64,000 nucleotides of DNA from Thiomicrorhabdus sp965602805 (GCA_965602805.1 CBFCZK010000005.1:117934-181933); one strand, 5' to 3'; numbered from the stretch's first letter, positions 42,751 through 50,722 are shown. The notes: generated by a model not told the origin, from the letters alone. Translations and numbers: made by a program.

Positions 42751-43061
42751 ATTGAATATCCTTAAAAGTAGCAAGCTTGGGTAATTTGAAAGTCTCCTTA
42801 GAGAAGCTCTCTTACCCTTATCATTTTATTTTCTACGTACACCGTAATATTTCCAAATGAGTCTGTTTAAAAGACTCAAATAGAAGGCCAATGCAGGCTT
42901 GAATTGGTACGGGTTATTTTGATAAGACTCAGTATACCTGTGAATAACTTTAAAACAAGAGGTTTGTCTGTGGATAACTCTGTGTACAAGGCATGTGGAT
43001 AACTGCTATTTATGGCGACATAAGCTATTGTTAAGGTTAAGTATTTTGCGGTTGTGGATTA
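42751..43061. other. oriC: Probable replication origin (oriC) with four DnaA boxes
   Basis: Two perfect DnaA boxes TGTGGATAA at 42969-42977 and 42994-43002, and variants TGTGAATAA (42939-42947) and TGTGGATTA (43053-43061), all in the same orientation, within 123 bp next to dnaA. The AT-rich stretch at about 42810-42850 could be the unwinding element. The location within dnaA-rpmH synteny supports the call. The gap upstream of rpmH is the alternative but shows no boxes. Confidence 0.7.
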
Positions 43062-43868
43062 TTACATAAAGAAGAGCATTTTTATGGCCAATAATATCAA
43101 GAAAACCCCAAAAGCACGTTTAAGGGTTTTAACCGGTAGCTGATGCGCCCAATGTGCACCAATAGGTGCAGTAAAGTAACTGGCTAAGACAATGCCAAAA
43201 AACGCCGGCCAGTAAATGTAGCCACTGGCATATTCTGGCAGGTCGGTTGCATCCAGTCCGGCGATTAAATAGCCTATCGAACCCGCTAAAGCCACCGGTA
43301 AACTCACTGCCGCTGAGGTGGCGATGGATTGATGCATATTGATATTATTCCACTGCAAGTAAGGGGTGGTTAAAGTGCCACCACCAATCCCGACTAATGA
43401 GGAGAGCCAGCCAATGATACCGCCTGCGCCGGAGTTTCCAAGCAGGCCTGGTAGTTCGCGATTCGGATTTGGTTTCAACGCAAGCAACATATTAATGGCA
43501 ATCAACAGTTCTAAAATACCAAACAACTTGGCTAACCACTCAGAGGCGATGAACTGCGAACTCCAGCCACCAATAAAGGCACCTATTAACACGCCAGCCG
43601 TTAACATTTTAACGATATCCCAACGAACCGCACCCAATTTATGATGGGCTCTGACCGATGAAAAAGAGGTGACTAAAATCGTCGCTAGAGAGGTACCAAT
43701 TGCTAAGTGAACCACTTCTTCAACGTCTAAAAAAATGAGAAACGCCGTAGAGAGCACCGGTACAATCAATAGACCACCGCCGATACCCAGTAGACCCGCG
43801 GCGACTCCGACAATTGCCCCGGTAATGAGGTAGGTCAAAAGTTCATAGAGAAAGCTGAGTTCAGTCAT
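43062..43868 (-). CDS. TSUP-family permease (TauE/SafE-like)
   Basis: 268-residue inner-membrane protein with about eight TM helices in two related halves (GVAAGLLGIGGGLLIVPVL and IGWLSSLVGIGGGTLTTPYLQW, the paired glycine-rich motifs of TSUP). Members export sulfite, sulfoacetate or other sulfur-containing anions, which would suit a sulfur oxidiser, but the substrate is not determined by sequence. The coding strand contains a one-mismatch copy of the dispersed palindrome (43441-43452, as LPGLLG). Confidence 0.88.
   Translation of the reverse strand: MTELSFLYELLTYLITGAIVGVAAGLLGIGGGLLIVPVLSTAFLIFLDVEEVVHLAIGTSLATILVTSFSSVRAHHKLGAVRWDIVKMLTAGVLIGAFIGGWSSQFIASEWLAKLFGILELLIAINMLLALKPNPNRELPGLLGNSGAGGIIGWLSSLVGIGGGTLTTPYLQWNNINMHQSIATSAAVSLPVALAGSIGYLIAGLDATDLPEYASGYIYWPAFFGIVLASYFTAPIGAHWAHQLPVKTLKRAFGVFLILLAIKMLFFM
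43441..43452. repeat. Variant palindrome AGCAGGCCTGGT inside the TSUP gene
   Basis: One mismatch from the dispersed core; intragenic, read as Pro-Gly-Leu-Leu on the minus strand. It may be a coincidence of codons. Confidence 0.5.
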
Positions 43869-43996
43869 GGGTTAAGGCCTGTGGGTTTGATGTTTATCAA
43901 TTATGGGTTGTGTCGATAAATTATGGCACATTATATTTCATTGTTATTTTTTATGCGGGCTATGATTGAAATCCAAAAAATCGTAAAGTGGGCCTT

Positions 43997-44431
43997 ATGG
44001 AATATTTTATAGAGTTAGGTTACGTGGGTTTGTTTTTGTCGGCATTTTTAGCCGCCACGATTTTGCCGTTGAGTTCAGAAGTCGTATTGAGCTTGCTATT
44101 ACAGACCGAACTAGATCCCGTCACATTGGTGGCGGTGGCAACAACGGGTAATGTTTTAGGCTCTTTTGTGAATTACGCCATTGGTTTTTGGGGCAGTGTT
44201 TTCGTGGTTCGCAAGGTATTAAAGATTTCAGAGCAAGCCTTTGAGAAATCAAAACATCGCTTTGAGAAATACGGCACGATCAGTTTACTGTTTGCATGGG
44301 TTCCTGTGATTGGCGATCCTTTAACGCTGATTGCAGGAGTGTTACGAATCAATCTATTGGTGTTTTTTGCACTGGTCACCATTGGTAAGTTAGGGCGCTA
44401 TGTGGCCGTAACCTATGTCTCTTTAGGCTGA
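43997..44431 (+). CDS. YqaA/DedA-family membrane protein
   Basis: About 144 residues, four to five TM helices, short DedA-type (SNARE-associated/VTT) domain: FLAATILPLSSEVVLSLLL, GNVLGSFVNYAIG, RFEKYGTISLLFAWVPVIGDPLTLIAGVLR. This matches E. coli YqaA. DedA relatives act in lipid-carrier flipping and membrane homeostasis; YqaA itself is uncharacterised. The start is either GTG 43988 or ATG 43997; I choose ATG. Convergent with the 44515 gene. Confidence 0.87.
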   Translation: MEYFIELGYVGLFLSAFLAATILPLSSEVVLSLLLQTELDPVTLVAVATTGNVLGSFVNYAIGFWGSVFVVRKVLKISEQAFEKSKHRFEKYGTISLLFAWVPVIGDPLTLIAGVLRINLLVFFALVTIGKLGRYVAVTYVSLG

Positions 44432-44444
44432 TTTATCTTAAGCT

Positions 44445-44480
44445 AAAAACAGACTGACCAGGCCTGGTCAGTCTGTTTTT
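44445..44480. terminator. Bidirectional terminator built on ACCAGGCCTGGT (36-bp perfect palindrome)
   Basis: The core at 44457-44468 has fully paired arms AAAAACAGACTG and CAGTCTGTTTTT, i.e. a GC-rich stem with an A-run before and a T-run after on both strands. It lies 13 bp past the yqaA-like stop and 34 bp before the convergent gene's stop. Best evidence that the dispersed palindrome serves in terminators. Confidence 0.93.
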
Positions 44481-44514
44481 GGAGTAAATTTAACGCGATA
44501 GAATGCGATCTTAA

Positions 44515-45159
44515 TTAAGGTTTAAGTGGCTTAAAGTTCAGTAGTGAGACGAACAGCGACAAAATCATCGTACCAAAGGTAAAGCAAAATGCCCCATGGC
44601 CAGTGACGATAAACCAAGTCATTAAGTCGTTCGCGACAAAAGCGCCCGACAGGGTAAAGTGAATCGCCATCGCTTGAAACAAGGCTGAAAGTGGCCAGGC
44701 CTGGTCTAAATAGACCGGTACCTCTGAGAAATTACCAATGGTTTGATAGAGCGCGGCAAACAGAAACATCGCCGTAAAGTAGTTCACTAACGCCAATACA
44801 ATCACTCGTCCAGATGCTGAAACGGCCGTACCTTCAGTAATCTTGCAAATCCCAAATAGAATCACGCCAAGTTCTTTATTGATAATGCCGAGTATGCGTA
44901 ACATCATAAAGATACTCAGCCATATCCATAAACCGATGGTCGTACTCCATACCCACAACGATATCGCGACAAACAAGCCAAATACGATATAAAACTCTGA
45001 CAATAATAAGCGTTTATTTCTCAGTGCTTGCCAAGCCTCGCTGTTCGGTTCGTGATTAAATTCTTTCTGTTTTAGAAAGCGGTCCACCCAAAAGTAAGGT
45101 GACAGTCCATAAACTAATCGAATCAGCTGTTTAACCACTTCGGCAATATTCAGTGTCAT
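44515..45159 (-). CDS. Unknown multi-pass membrane protein
   Basis: 214 residues with about five hydrophobic helices (around 57-80, 82-100, 118-140, 160-180, 190-208) and an amphipathic N-terminal region. I do not recognise the family. The start overlaps the upstream MBL hydrolase stop by 4 bp (ATGA), so the two are translationally coupled and probably act together. It contains a one-mismatch copy of the dispersed palindrome at 44694-44705 (read as DQAW). Confidence 0.8.
   Translation of the reverse strand: MTLNIAEVVKQLIRLVYGLSPYFWVDRFLKQKEFNHEPNSEAWQALRNKRLLLSEFYIVFGLFVAISLWVWSTTIGLWIWLSIFMMLRILGIINKELGVILFGICKITEGTAVSASGRVIVLALVNYFTAMFLFAALYQTIGNFSEVPVYLDQAWPLSALFQAMAIHFTLSGAFVANDLMTWFIVTGHGAFCFTFGTMILSLFVSLLNFKPLKP
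44694..44705. repeat. Variant palindrome GCCAGGCCTGGT inside a coding region
   Basis: One mismatch from the core, read in frame as Asp-Gln-Ala-Trp on the minus strand, the same peptide as in yidC. Confidence 0.5.
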
Positions 45160-45992
45160 TTTAAAGTGTCTCCGACTGAAAGCGTTTTATTGGGTTTAAA
45201 GCAGGGTGGATTTAAGGTCAAGCGGTCGCCGCTAAACAGTAGTTGCAGTCCAGCATATTCAGCCGTGGTACGGTTTTTAGGATTAATGCCGTGGCCTAAA
45301 ATATAACGATGGGCTTGCAGCCAAGGCTTGATTTGCGCGAAGTCCGCATGCCATGCATTACTTGTTGGACGCGCATCCATAATAAAGGTCTCTGCCTGAT
45401 TGAGGATTGTATAAAAGGCTTCATCCAGTTGGCTGTCAGCGCTGTAACTAAAGATAGGGCGGTTTGTTTGGTAAAGTATAAACCCGCAACTTTTCTCGGA
45501 ATGTTTGCCTGGATAAAAGCTAATCTCTAAACCATGCGCGAGAGGTGTACGTGTTGCAATCGGCGGGCTCACCCAGTCGATAATCTCTTCGGGGCTGAGT
45601 TGGTCGGCATGTTCTGCCAGTCTATGTGTCTGTAAGCGTTCGGCGATTTCTTGCTCGGCAAAGACTTGAAGTTTACGCCCTTGCGCCAGCTCAACTCGCG
45701 CCACAACGGGTAATTCACCCGCATGGTCGCTGTGGTTGTGGGTGATAATAATCTGCGGGGGAAAGGTCTTAAAGTGTTGAAAAACCTGATGCGTCACCCC
45801 AAACCCCAAGTCCACTAAGCAAAATGGCTGTTGGTTGGCTAGTAGCATAAAGCTAGTGCTGGGTAGGTGGTCATAGAGATAAGATGCGCCTGCACCCGAG
45901 CCCAAGACAATCAGTTCAAAGGAAATTTCAAGTTCATCCGATTTCAAATGGCTTAGCCTGTTTAAAGTGATTTTGAGACTATCATACCGCAA
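45156..45992 (-). CDS. MBL-fold metallo-hydrolase
   Basis: Metallo-beta-lactamase-fold enzyme with HNHSDHAGE (85-93) as the first metal motif, later His in YPGKHSEKSCG, Asp in FSYSADSQ, and HGIN at the end. The layout resembles RNase Z/arylsulfatase-like small MBL proteins. Substrate unknown. There is no in-frame ATG near the 5' end: the frame begins at TTG 45992, or possibly at TTG about 15 codons later behind an AGG. Initiation is therefore uncertain. Coupled to the downstream membrane protein by a 4-bp overlap. Confidence 0.8.
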   Translation of the reverse strand: MRYDSLKITLNRLSHLKSDELEISFELIVLGSGAGASYLYDHLPSTSFMLLANQQPFCLVDLGFGVTHQVFQHFKTFPPQIIITHNHSDHAGELPVVARVELAQGRKLQVFAEQEIAERLQTHRLAEHADQLSPEEIIDWVSPPIATRTPLAHGLEISFYPGKHSEKSCGFILYQTNRPIFSYSADSQLDEAFYTILNQAETFIMDARPTSNAWHADFAQIKPWLQAHRYILGHGINPKNRTTAEYAGLQLLFSGDRLTLNPPCFKPNKTLSVGDTLK

Positions 45993-46281
45993 ATCACTGC
46001 ATATCTTATGGTTGATGGAGTGAGTCAGATTAAGTAGGAATGCTAGCGGAGGTGGGCGTTAAAATCAACGACTATCACAGGTTCGTGCTGGTAAGTTTAA
46101 TGTTCTGTGATAATTATATTTTTTAAGCGAAGTAAGGATGAATGTACTTAATATTCCAAAAATATACTATTTGTAGTAGTTAGCGATATCGACAACACAA
46201 GCTATCGTTTGAGTAAAGGATGCTATGTAGAGAAAAGGCTGTGAAATTTCAGTTTTCTGTACATTTAATTTAACAGATATG
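45993..46281. other. Gap upstream of rpmH
   Basis: AT-rich, no gene. It contains an inverted repeat TATCACAG (46073-46080) ... CTGTGATA (46105-46112) of unknown meaning. No DnaA box, so it is less likely than 42751-43061 to be oriC. Confidence 0.45.
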
Positions 46282-46310
46282 TTGTTTTCTTATTGATAAC
46301 TCTATATAAT
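46282..46310 (+). promoter_or_regulatory. Sigma-70-type promoter of rpmH-rnpA
   Basis: TTGTTT, 17-bp spacer, TATAAT; followed by a GC-rich CCCCG discriminator, as for growth-regulated ribosomal promoters. It is 47 bp before the rpmH start. Confidence 0.8.
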
Positions 46311-46357
46311 CCCCGTTTTTCCGGATGTCGGAATAGAACTTTTTAAGGAACATTGAA

Positions 46358-46510
46358 ATGAAACGTACATTCCAACCTAGCGTTATCAAACGTGCTCGTA
46401 CTCACGGTTTCCGTGCTCGTATGGCGACAAAAAACGGCCGTAAAGTATTAGCTGCACGTCGTGCTAAAGGTCGTAAAAACCTAACAGTTAGCGACCAGAT
46501 CGTCGGTTAA
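46358..46510 (+). CDS. rpmH: 50S ribosomal protein L34
   Basis: 50 residues read directly: MKRTFQPSVIKRARTHGF... ending TVSDQIVG, very basic, slightly longer than the usual 44-46 because of the TVSDQIVG tail. The ribosome site AAGGAA lies 10 bp before the ATG. It is the first gene of the rpmH-rnpA-yidC-mnmE block next to the origin. Confidence 0.97.
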   Translation: MKRTFQPSVIKRARTHGFRARMATKNGRKVLAARRAKGRKNLTVSDQIVG

Positions 46511-46566
46511 CTTTATAGTTTTAAGCGTGCTGTCTAGTGCGCTTAATACAAAATTCTGGTGAGTTA

Positions 46567-46992
46567 ATGAATTCAAACAATGAGTTATCGACTCACTCAG
46601 AACCCCCTTCTTCTATTTCTTCTCAAAAGCTAGACTTTGGTTTTTCAAAACCCCTACGCATCTTAGCGCCTAAAGACTTTCAACACGTATTTGCAAAAGC
46701 TGAAAAATTTGGCAATCGCAATTGGACCTTTATTGTTCGTCCGAATAACGAATCGTATCCAAGATTGGGTTTAGCCATTGCAAAAAAGCAATTACAACGA
46801 GCCGTATGGCGAAATCGTGTAAAAAGACTAGCTCGAGAAGCATTTCGGCTACATAAGAAAGAGTTAAGTGGGTATGATATTGTCGTTTTAGGACGAAAAG
46901 GTTTGCAAGATATCGATAACGAGACTTTGCATAAAAGCTTTTTACACCTAGTACGAAAAATTCAAAAGAGTGATCTGAAGGATCGCGCTTAA
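46567..46992 (+). CDS. rnpA: Ribonuclease P protein component
   Basis: Protein cofactor of RNase P, which removes tRNA 5' leaders. About 141 residues; the conserved RNR motif is present (WRNRVKRLAREAFR), with RLGLAIAKK before it. GTG 46537 would start earlier, but ATG 46567 preceded by GGTGAG is a better start. The N-terminus has a 25-residue Ser-rich extension. 56 bp downstream of rpmH. The yidD gene that usually follows rnpA is missing: only 41 bp separate it from yidC. Confidence 0.94.
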   Translation: MNSNNELSTHSEPPSSISSQKLDFGFSKPLRILAPKDFQHVFAKAEKFGNRNWTFIVRPNNESYPRLGLAIAKKQLQRAVWRNRVKRLAREAFRLHKKELSGYDIVVLGRKGLQDIDNETLHKSFLHLVRKIQKSDLKDRA

Positions 46993-47033
46993 TTTAGTTT
47001 GAAGATTACAGATAGTTTTAAAAGGTTTTCACA

Positions 47034-48752
47034 ATGAATATGAGATCGTTTTGGTGGTTAGCATTAGCGTTTACTTTAACGTGGATGTGGCTTGAATGGA
47101 TGCAGTTTACCGCTCAGAAAGTTGAGTCGACTGCGGCAGCCAGTGCTGCGCATGAGGTGCCTTTCGCAAATAACTCGACCGCATCCGGTACGACTGTTTC
47201 AGCAACGTCGACTGCATCGGGTGCGACAGATGTGCCTGGTGCGAATGCTGGTAGCGTGAGTAATAGCGCCGTACCGACATTACAAAACGATATCTCACAA
47301 GGTCAGCGTATTATGGTGAAAACCGATACGTTGGATCTTGTCATCGATACGGTTGGTGGTGATATTCGTGTGGCAGACTTATTGCAATACGGTGCATCGG
47401 AAGACCACTCTCAACCTTATCAGTTAATGAGTGATTCGGGTTCTTTGATCTATATGGCTCAAAACGGTATTGCAACCCAAGCGGATTCAGCTTTACCTGC
47501 GCCAACTCATAAAACAGTTTATCAATCAGTCCAGTCGCATTATGAAATGACAGGCGATACATTGACGGTGCCGCTAACGTGGTCTCAAGATGGCGTAACC
47601 GTTACTAAAACGTATACTTTCACCAAAGGTAAGTACCTAGTTGCGGTTGATTATAAAGTTGAAAACGCAACTGACCAGGCCTGGTCAGGAAGTCTTTACT
47701 CGCAATTAGTGCGTAACGCTTATAACCCTGATGATAACTTCATGATGTACACTTACACCGGGCCGGTACTTTATGATGACAACGCAGAAGACAAATACGT
47801 TAAGCATTCGTTTGATGACCTAAACACGCAAGCCATCTCTGGTAAAGCGGTTAACGGTGGTTGGGCAGCGATGATTCAGCAGTATTTCCTAACGGCGTTG
47901 ATTCCAGACCAAAATGTACAGAACAGCTATTATGCTAAGCCATTAACCGAAGGTCGCTATGCGGTCGGTGTGGTTCAGCCTATTGTCAATGTTGCGGCAG
48001 GTCAATCAGGTCTGTTAACGTCAAGCATTTATATGGGGCCTTTAAAGCAAGATGTCCTCTCTGAGCTTGCGCCAGGACTAGAGCGTACCATCGATTACGG
48101 TATTCTAACGATTCTTGCGGAACCACTTTTCTGGTTACTAGACCAAATTCACAGCGTGGTTGGTAACTGGGGTGTGGCAATCATTCTATTGACGGTTTTG
48201 ATTAAACTGTTGTTCTACAAGTTATCAGAAGCGGGTTACCGCTCGATGGCGCGCTTGAAGAAGTTCCAGCCTAAGCTGAAGCAACTGAAAGAGAACTATG
48301 GTGACGATAAAGTTATCTTCCAACAGAAGATGATGAAACTGTATAAAGAAGAGAAGATTAATCCGCTGGGGGGTTGTTTACCAATCTTCATCCAGATGCC
48401 GGTCTTTATCGCACTTTACTGGGTATTGTTATACTCAGTAGAGATGCGCCAAGCACCGTTTATGCTGTGGATTGATGATCTCTCTGCACAAGATCCATAT
48501 TTCATCTTGCCGGTGATTATGGGGATTACCATGTTCATTCAGCAGAAGCTTAACCCTTCAGCTATGATGGATGAGATGCAGCAGAAAGTGATGAAGTTAT
48601 TACCCTTCATTTTCACCATCTTCTTCCTATGGTTCCCAGCTGGTTTAGTTCTTTACTGGGTAGTGAACAACATGTTATCAGTTGCTCAGCAGTGGTATAT
48701 CACTAAGAAGATTACAGAGGGTGACGATACCCCTGACAAAAGTAAAGCGTAA
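47034..48752 (+). CDS. yidC: Membrane protein insertase YidC
   Basis: Inserts and folds inner-membrane proteins, alone or with SecYEG. 572 residues: N-terminal TM (about 5-22), a Ser/Thr/Ala-rich linker, the large periplasmic beta-sandwich domain of Gram-negative YidC (about 85-340), then five conserved TMs beginning at about 365 with the cytoplasmic loop (YRSMARLKKFQPKLKQLKENY) and the conserved Arg/Lys region. An exact ACCAGGCCTGGT with CTG/CAG arms lies in the periplasmic domain, coding DQAW. Operon with rnpA. Confidence 0.96.
   Translation: MNMRSFWWLALAFTLTWMWLEWMQFTAQKVESTAAASAAHEVPFANNSTASGTTVSATSTASGATDVPGANAGSVSNSAVPTLQNDISQGQRIMVKTDTLDLVIDTVGGDIRVADLLQYGASEDHSQPYQLMSDSGSLIYMAQNGIATQADSALPAPTHKTVYQSVQSHYEMTGDTLTVPLTWSQDGVTVTKTYTFTKGKYLVAVDYKVENATDQAWSGSLYSQLVRNAYNPDDNFMMYTYTGPVLYDDNAEDKYVKHSFDDLNTQAISGKAVNGGWAAMIQQYFLTALIPDQNVQNSYYAKPLTEGRYAVGVVQPIVNVAAGQSGLLTSSIYMGPLKQDVLSELAPGLERTIDYGILTILAEPLFWLLDQIHSVVGNWGVAIILLTVLIKLLFYKLSEAGYRSMARLKKFQPKLKQLKENYGDDKVIFQQKMMKLYKEEKINPLGGCLPIFIQMPVFIALYWVLLYSVEMRQAPFMLWIDDLSAQDPYFILPVIMGITMFIQQKLNPSAMMDEMQQKVMKLLPFIFTIFFLWFPAGLVLYWVVNNMLSVAQQWYITKKITEGDDTPDKSKA
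47671..47688. repeat. 18-bp palindrome with ACCAGGCCTGGT core inside yidC
   Basis: The exact core at 47674-47685 with CTG/CAG arms, read in frame as Asp-Gln-Ala-Trp-Ser; the second exact intragenic copy. Confidence 0.8.
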
Positions 48753-48763
48753 GGAAAAATAGC

Positions 48764-49090
48764 ATGCAGTTAACTTATCAGAAATTAGGCAAAGATCACC
48801 CAATGTTCGGTAAAGTAGAGTTTTTGGTGGCAGATGGCATGAAGCCTATTTGCTATAAAACTAAAGACGGCTATATGCCTTTAGAAACCTCATCGCCTGG
48901 TGCTGCGCAAGCTGCTACTAAGGCTGATGTTGTTACTAAGCCACTTTATGTTTTGTCTTTTAAAGTGAATGGCGAAACTGAAGAGATGACGTTTACTTCC
49001 AAGAAAACTTTGGATAGAACCATCGAACTTTATGGCCAAAAAGCCTTTATTACCGATTTGAAAACGACCACTTATAACACTGTGGCGTAA
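48764..49090 (+). CDS. Unknown small protein between yidC and mnmE
   Basis: 108 residues, soluble, no signal peptide. It begins 11 bp after yidC with AAGGAAAAATAGC before the ATG, so it belongs to the yidC transcript, and it is followed by a strong terminator. Notable segments are HPMFGKVEFLVADGMKPICYKTKDGYMPLE and a C-terminal region LSFKVNGETEEMTFTSKKTLDRTIELYGQ. I recognise no family. The position suggests a lineage-specific accessory in membrane-protein insertion or an unrelated passenger. Confidence 0.8.
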   Translation: MQLTYQKLGKDHPMFGKVEFLVADGMKPICYKTKDGYMPLETSSPGAAQAATKADVVTKPLYVLSFKVNGETEEMTFTSKKTLDRTIELYGQKAFITDLKTTTYNTVA

Positions 49091-49106
49091 TCTAAATCAA
49101 CTTCTG

Positions 49107-49133
49107 AAAAACGCCCTTTAATGGGCGTTTTTT
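49107..49133 (+). terminator. Intrinsic terminator of the rpmH-rnpA-yidC operon
   Basis: AAAAACGCCC-TTTAA-TGGGCGTTTTTT stem-loop with a T6 tail, 17 bp after the 108-aa gene stop. Confidence 0.93.
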
Positions 49134-49188
49134 GTTTATAGTATTTAGATAATTTTTTGCATTCAAGCATCCACAGACGAGACTCAAA

Positions 49189-50550
49189 ATGGAATACGAC
49201 AATATAGATACCATTGCAGCCATTGCCACCGCGCCCGGAAGAGGTGGGGTTGGCATTGTACGAGTCTCCGGTAAAAAAGTGGTTGAGATTGCTGAGGCGG
49301 TTTTAGGGAAACTACCAAAACCGCGTTATGCCGTGTATGGTGATTTCCTCGGCAACGAAGGCCAAATTTTGGACAAAGGTATCGCCTTGTATTTTCCTAA
49401 TCCGCACTCCTTTACCGGAGAGGATGTTTTGGAGCTACAAGGGCACGGTGGTCCAGTGGTATTACAGTGGTTACTCAATCGTGTGGTGGAACTTGACGCA
49501 CGTTTAGCCGAACCGGGTGAGTTTTCTAAACAAGCTTTTATGAACGACAAACTCGATTTAGCGCAAGCTGAAGCCATCGCCGATTTAATTGATTCGTCAT
49601 CGGATCAAGCCGCGCGTTCGGCTTTGCGTTCTTTGCAGGGGGATTTCTCACGTGAGGTCAATGCGTTGGTCGAGGCGACCATTCGTTTGCGTATCTATGT
49701 TGAAGCGGCGATTGATTTCCCTGAAGAGGAGATTGATTTTCTCTCAGACGGTAAAGTCGCGGCAGACCTGCAAGGTATCTTAGATAGATTAAACGCTGTC
49801 TTTGCATCGGCCAAGCAGGGTGCTTTACTGCGTGAAGGTATGTCGGTGGTGATTTTAGGTCGCCCTAATGCCGGTAAATCAAGCTTGCTAAATGCCTTGT
49901 CTGGCAGAGAGAGTGCCATCGTCACCGATATTGCTGGCACCACGCGCGACATTGTTAAAGAAGAGATTAATATCGACGGTATGCCGTTACATATTTTAGA
50001 TACCGCCGGTGTACGTGAAGCCACCGATCAAGTCGAACAAATCGGTATCGAACGTGCTTGGCAGGCTTTAGACAGTGCCGATCGTGTATTGGTGATGTTG
50101 CAAGCCGGGGAAGCGATTCACGCTGAAGATCAAATTATTCTCGATAGACTGCCAGCACACATTCCGGTCACTTTGATTCGTAATAAGATTGATTTAATCA
50201 GTCATGCGCCAATGGTTGAGGTGGAAGCAGAGTCACAGCGTACTGTGGTTTGGTTATCCGCCAAACAGAAGCTTGGCCTAGAGTTATTAAGAGACCATCT
50301 AAAAACCGAGATGGGTTTCAAGCAAACTGGAGAAGGTGTATTTATGGCGCGTAAACGTCATTTGGATGCGTTGGAGCTAGCTTTGTCTTGGACTTTAAAT
50401 GGTCAGCAACAGCTACAAGGTTTTGCGGCTGGTGAATTGCTGGCAGAAGATTTACGTTTAGCGCAACAAGCGTTATCTGAAATTACCGGCCGTTTCACTT
50501 CAGATGATTTATTAGGTCGAATATTCACCTCTTTTTGTATTGGTAAATAG
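49189..50550 (+). CDS. mnmE: tRNA modification GTPase MnmE
   Basis: With MnmG it installs the cmnm5U34/nm5U34 wobble modification in tRNAs. 453 residues: N-terminal formyl-THF-binding dimerisation domain (TIAAIATAPGRGGVGIVRVSG), helical domain, inserted G domain with G1 GRPNAGKS (224-231), G2 TDIAGTTRD, G3 DTAG (271-274), G4 NKID, and the catalytic C-terminal FCIGK. The mnmG-rsmG-parAB block that often follows near the origin is not present here; an efflux operon follows instead. Confidence 0.96.
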   Translation: MEYDNIDTIAAIATAPGRGGVGIVRVSGKKVVEIAEAVLGKLPKPRYAVYGDFLGNEGQILDKGIALYFPNPHSFTGEDVLELQGHGGPVVLQWLLNRVVELDARLAEPGEFSKQAFMNDKLDLAQAEAIADLIDSSSDQAARSALRSLQGDFSREVNALVEATIRLRIYVEAAIDFPEEEIDFLSDGKVAADLQGILDRLNAVFASAKQGALLREGMSVVILGRPNAGKSSLLNALSGRESAIVTDIAGTTRDIVKEEINIDGMPLHILDTAGVREATDQVEQIGIERAWQALDSADRVLVMLQAGEAIHAEDQIILDRLPAHIPVTLIRNKIDLISHAPMVEVEAESQRTVVWLSAKQKLGLELLRDHLKTEMGFKQTGEGVFMARKRHLDALELALSWTLNGQQQLQGFAAGELLAEDLRLAQQALSEITGRFTSDDLLGRIFTSFCIGK

Positions 50551-50559
50551 CTTTAAATC

Positions 50560-50583
50560 AAGTTGACCAGGCCTGGTCAACTT
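50560..50583. terminator. 24-bp perfect palindrome downstream of mnmE (extended ACCAGGCCTGGT)
   Basis: Core at 50566-50577 with arms AAGTTG and CAACTT, 10 bp past the mnmE stop; probable mnmE 3' hairpin. Confidence 0.8.
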
Positions 50584-50722
50584 ACAAATATCTTCATTTT
50601 ATTGCGTAAAAGACCTTATAAACACCCTAATTGAATCCCTTTGATAATCCATGGTAATGCTATAATTCAAGCACTTAAATCGTGTCGATTTATAGACACT
50701 CTGATCATCAAGGAAGCAAGCC

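Noticed and set aside
45993..46281. oriC upstream of rpmH
   Set aside because: No DnaA boxes, unlike 42751-43061.
49643..49660. TCTCACGTGAGG in mnmE as another parS
   Set aside because: Shares only the CACGTG centre; the TTTC/GAAA arms that define parS are missing.
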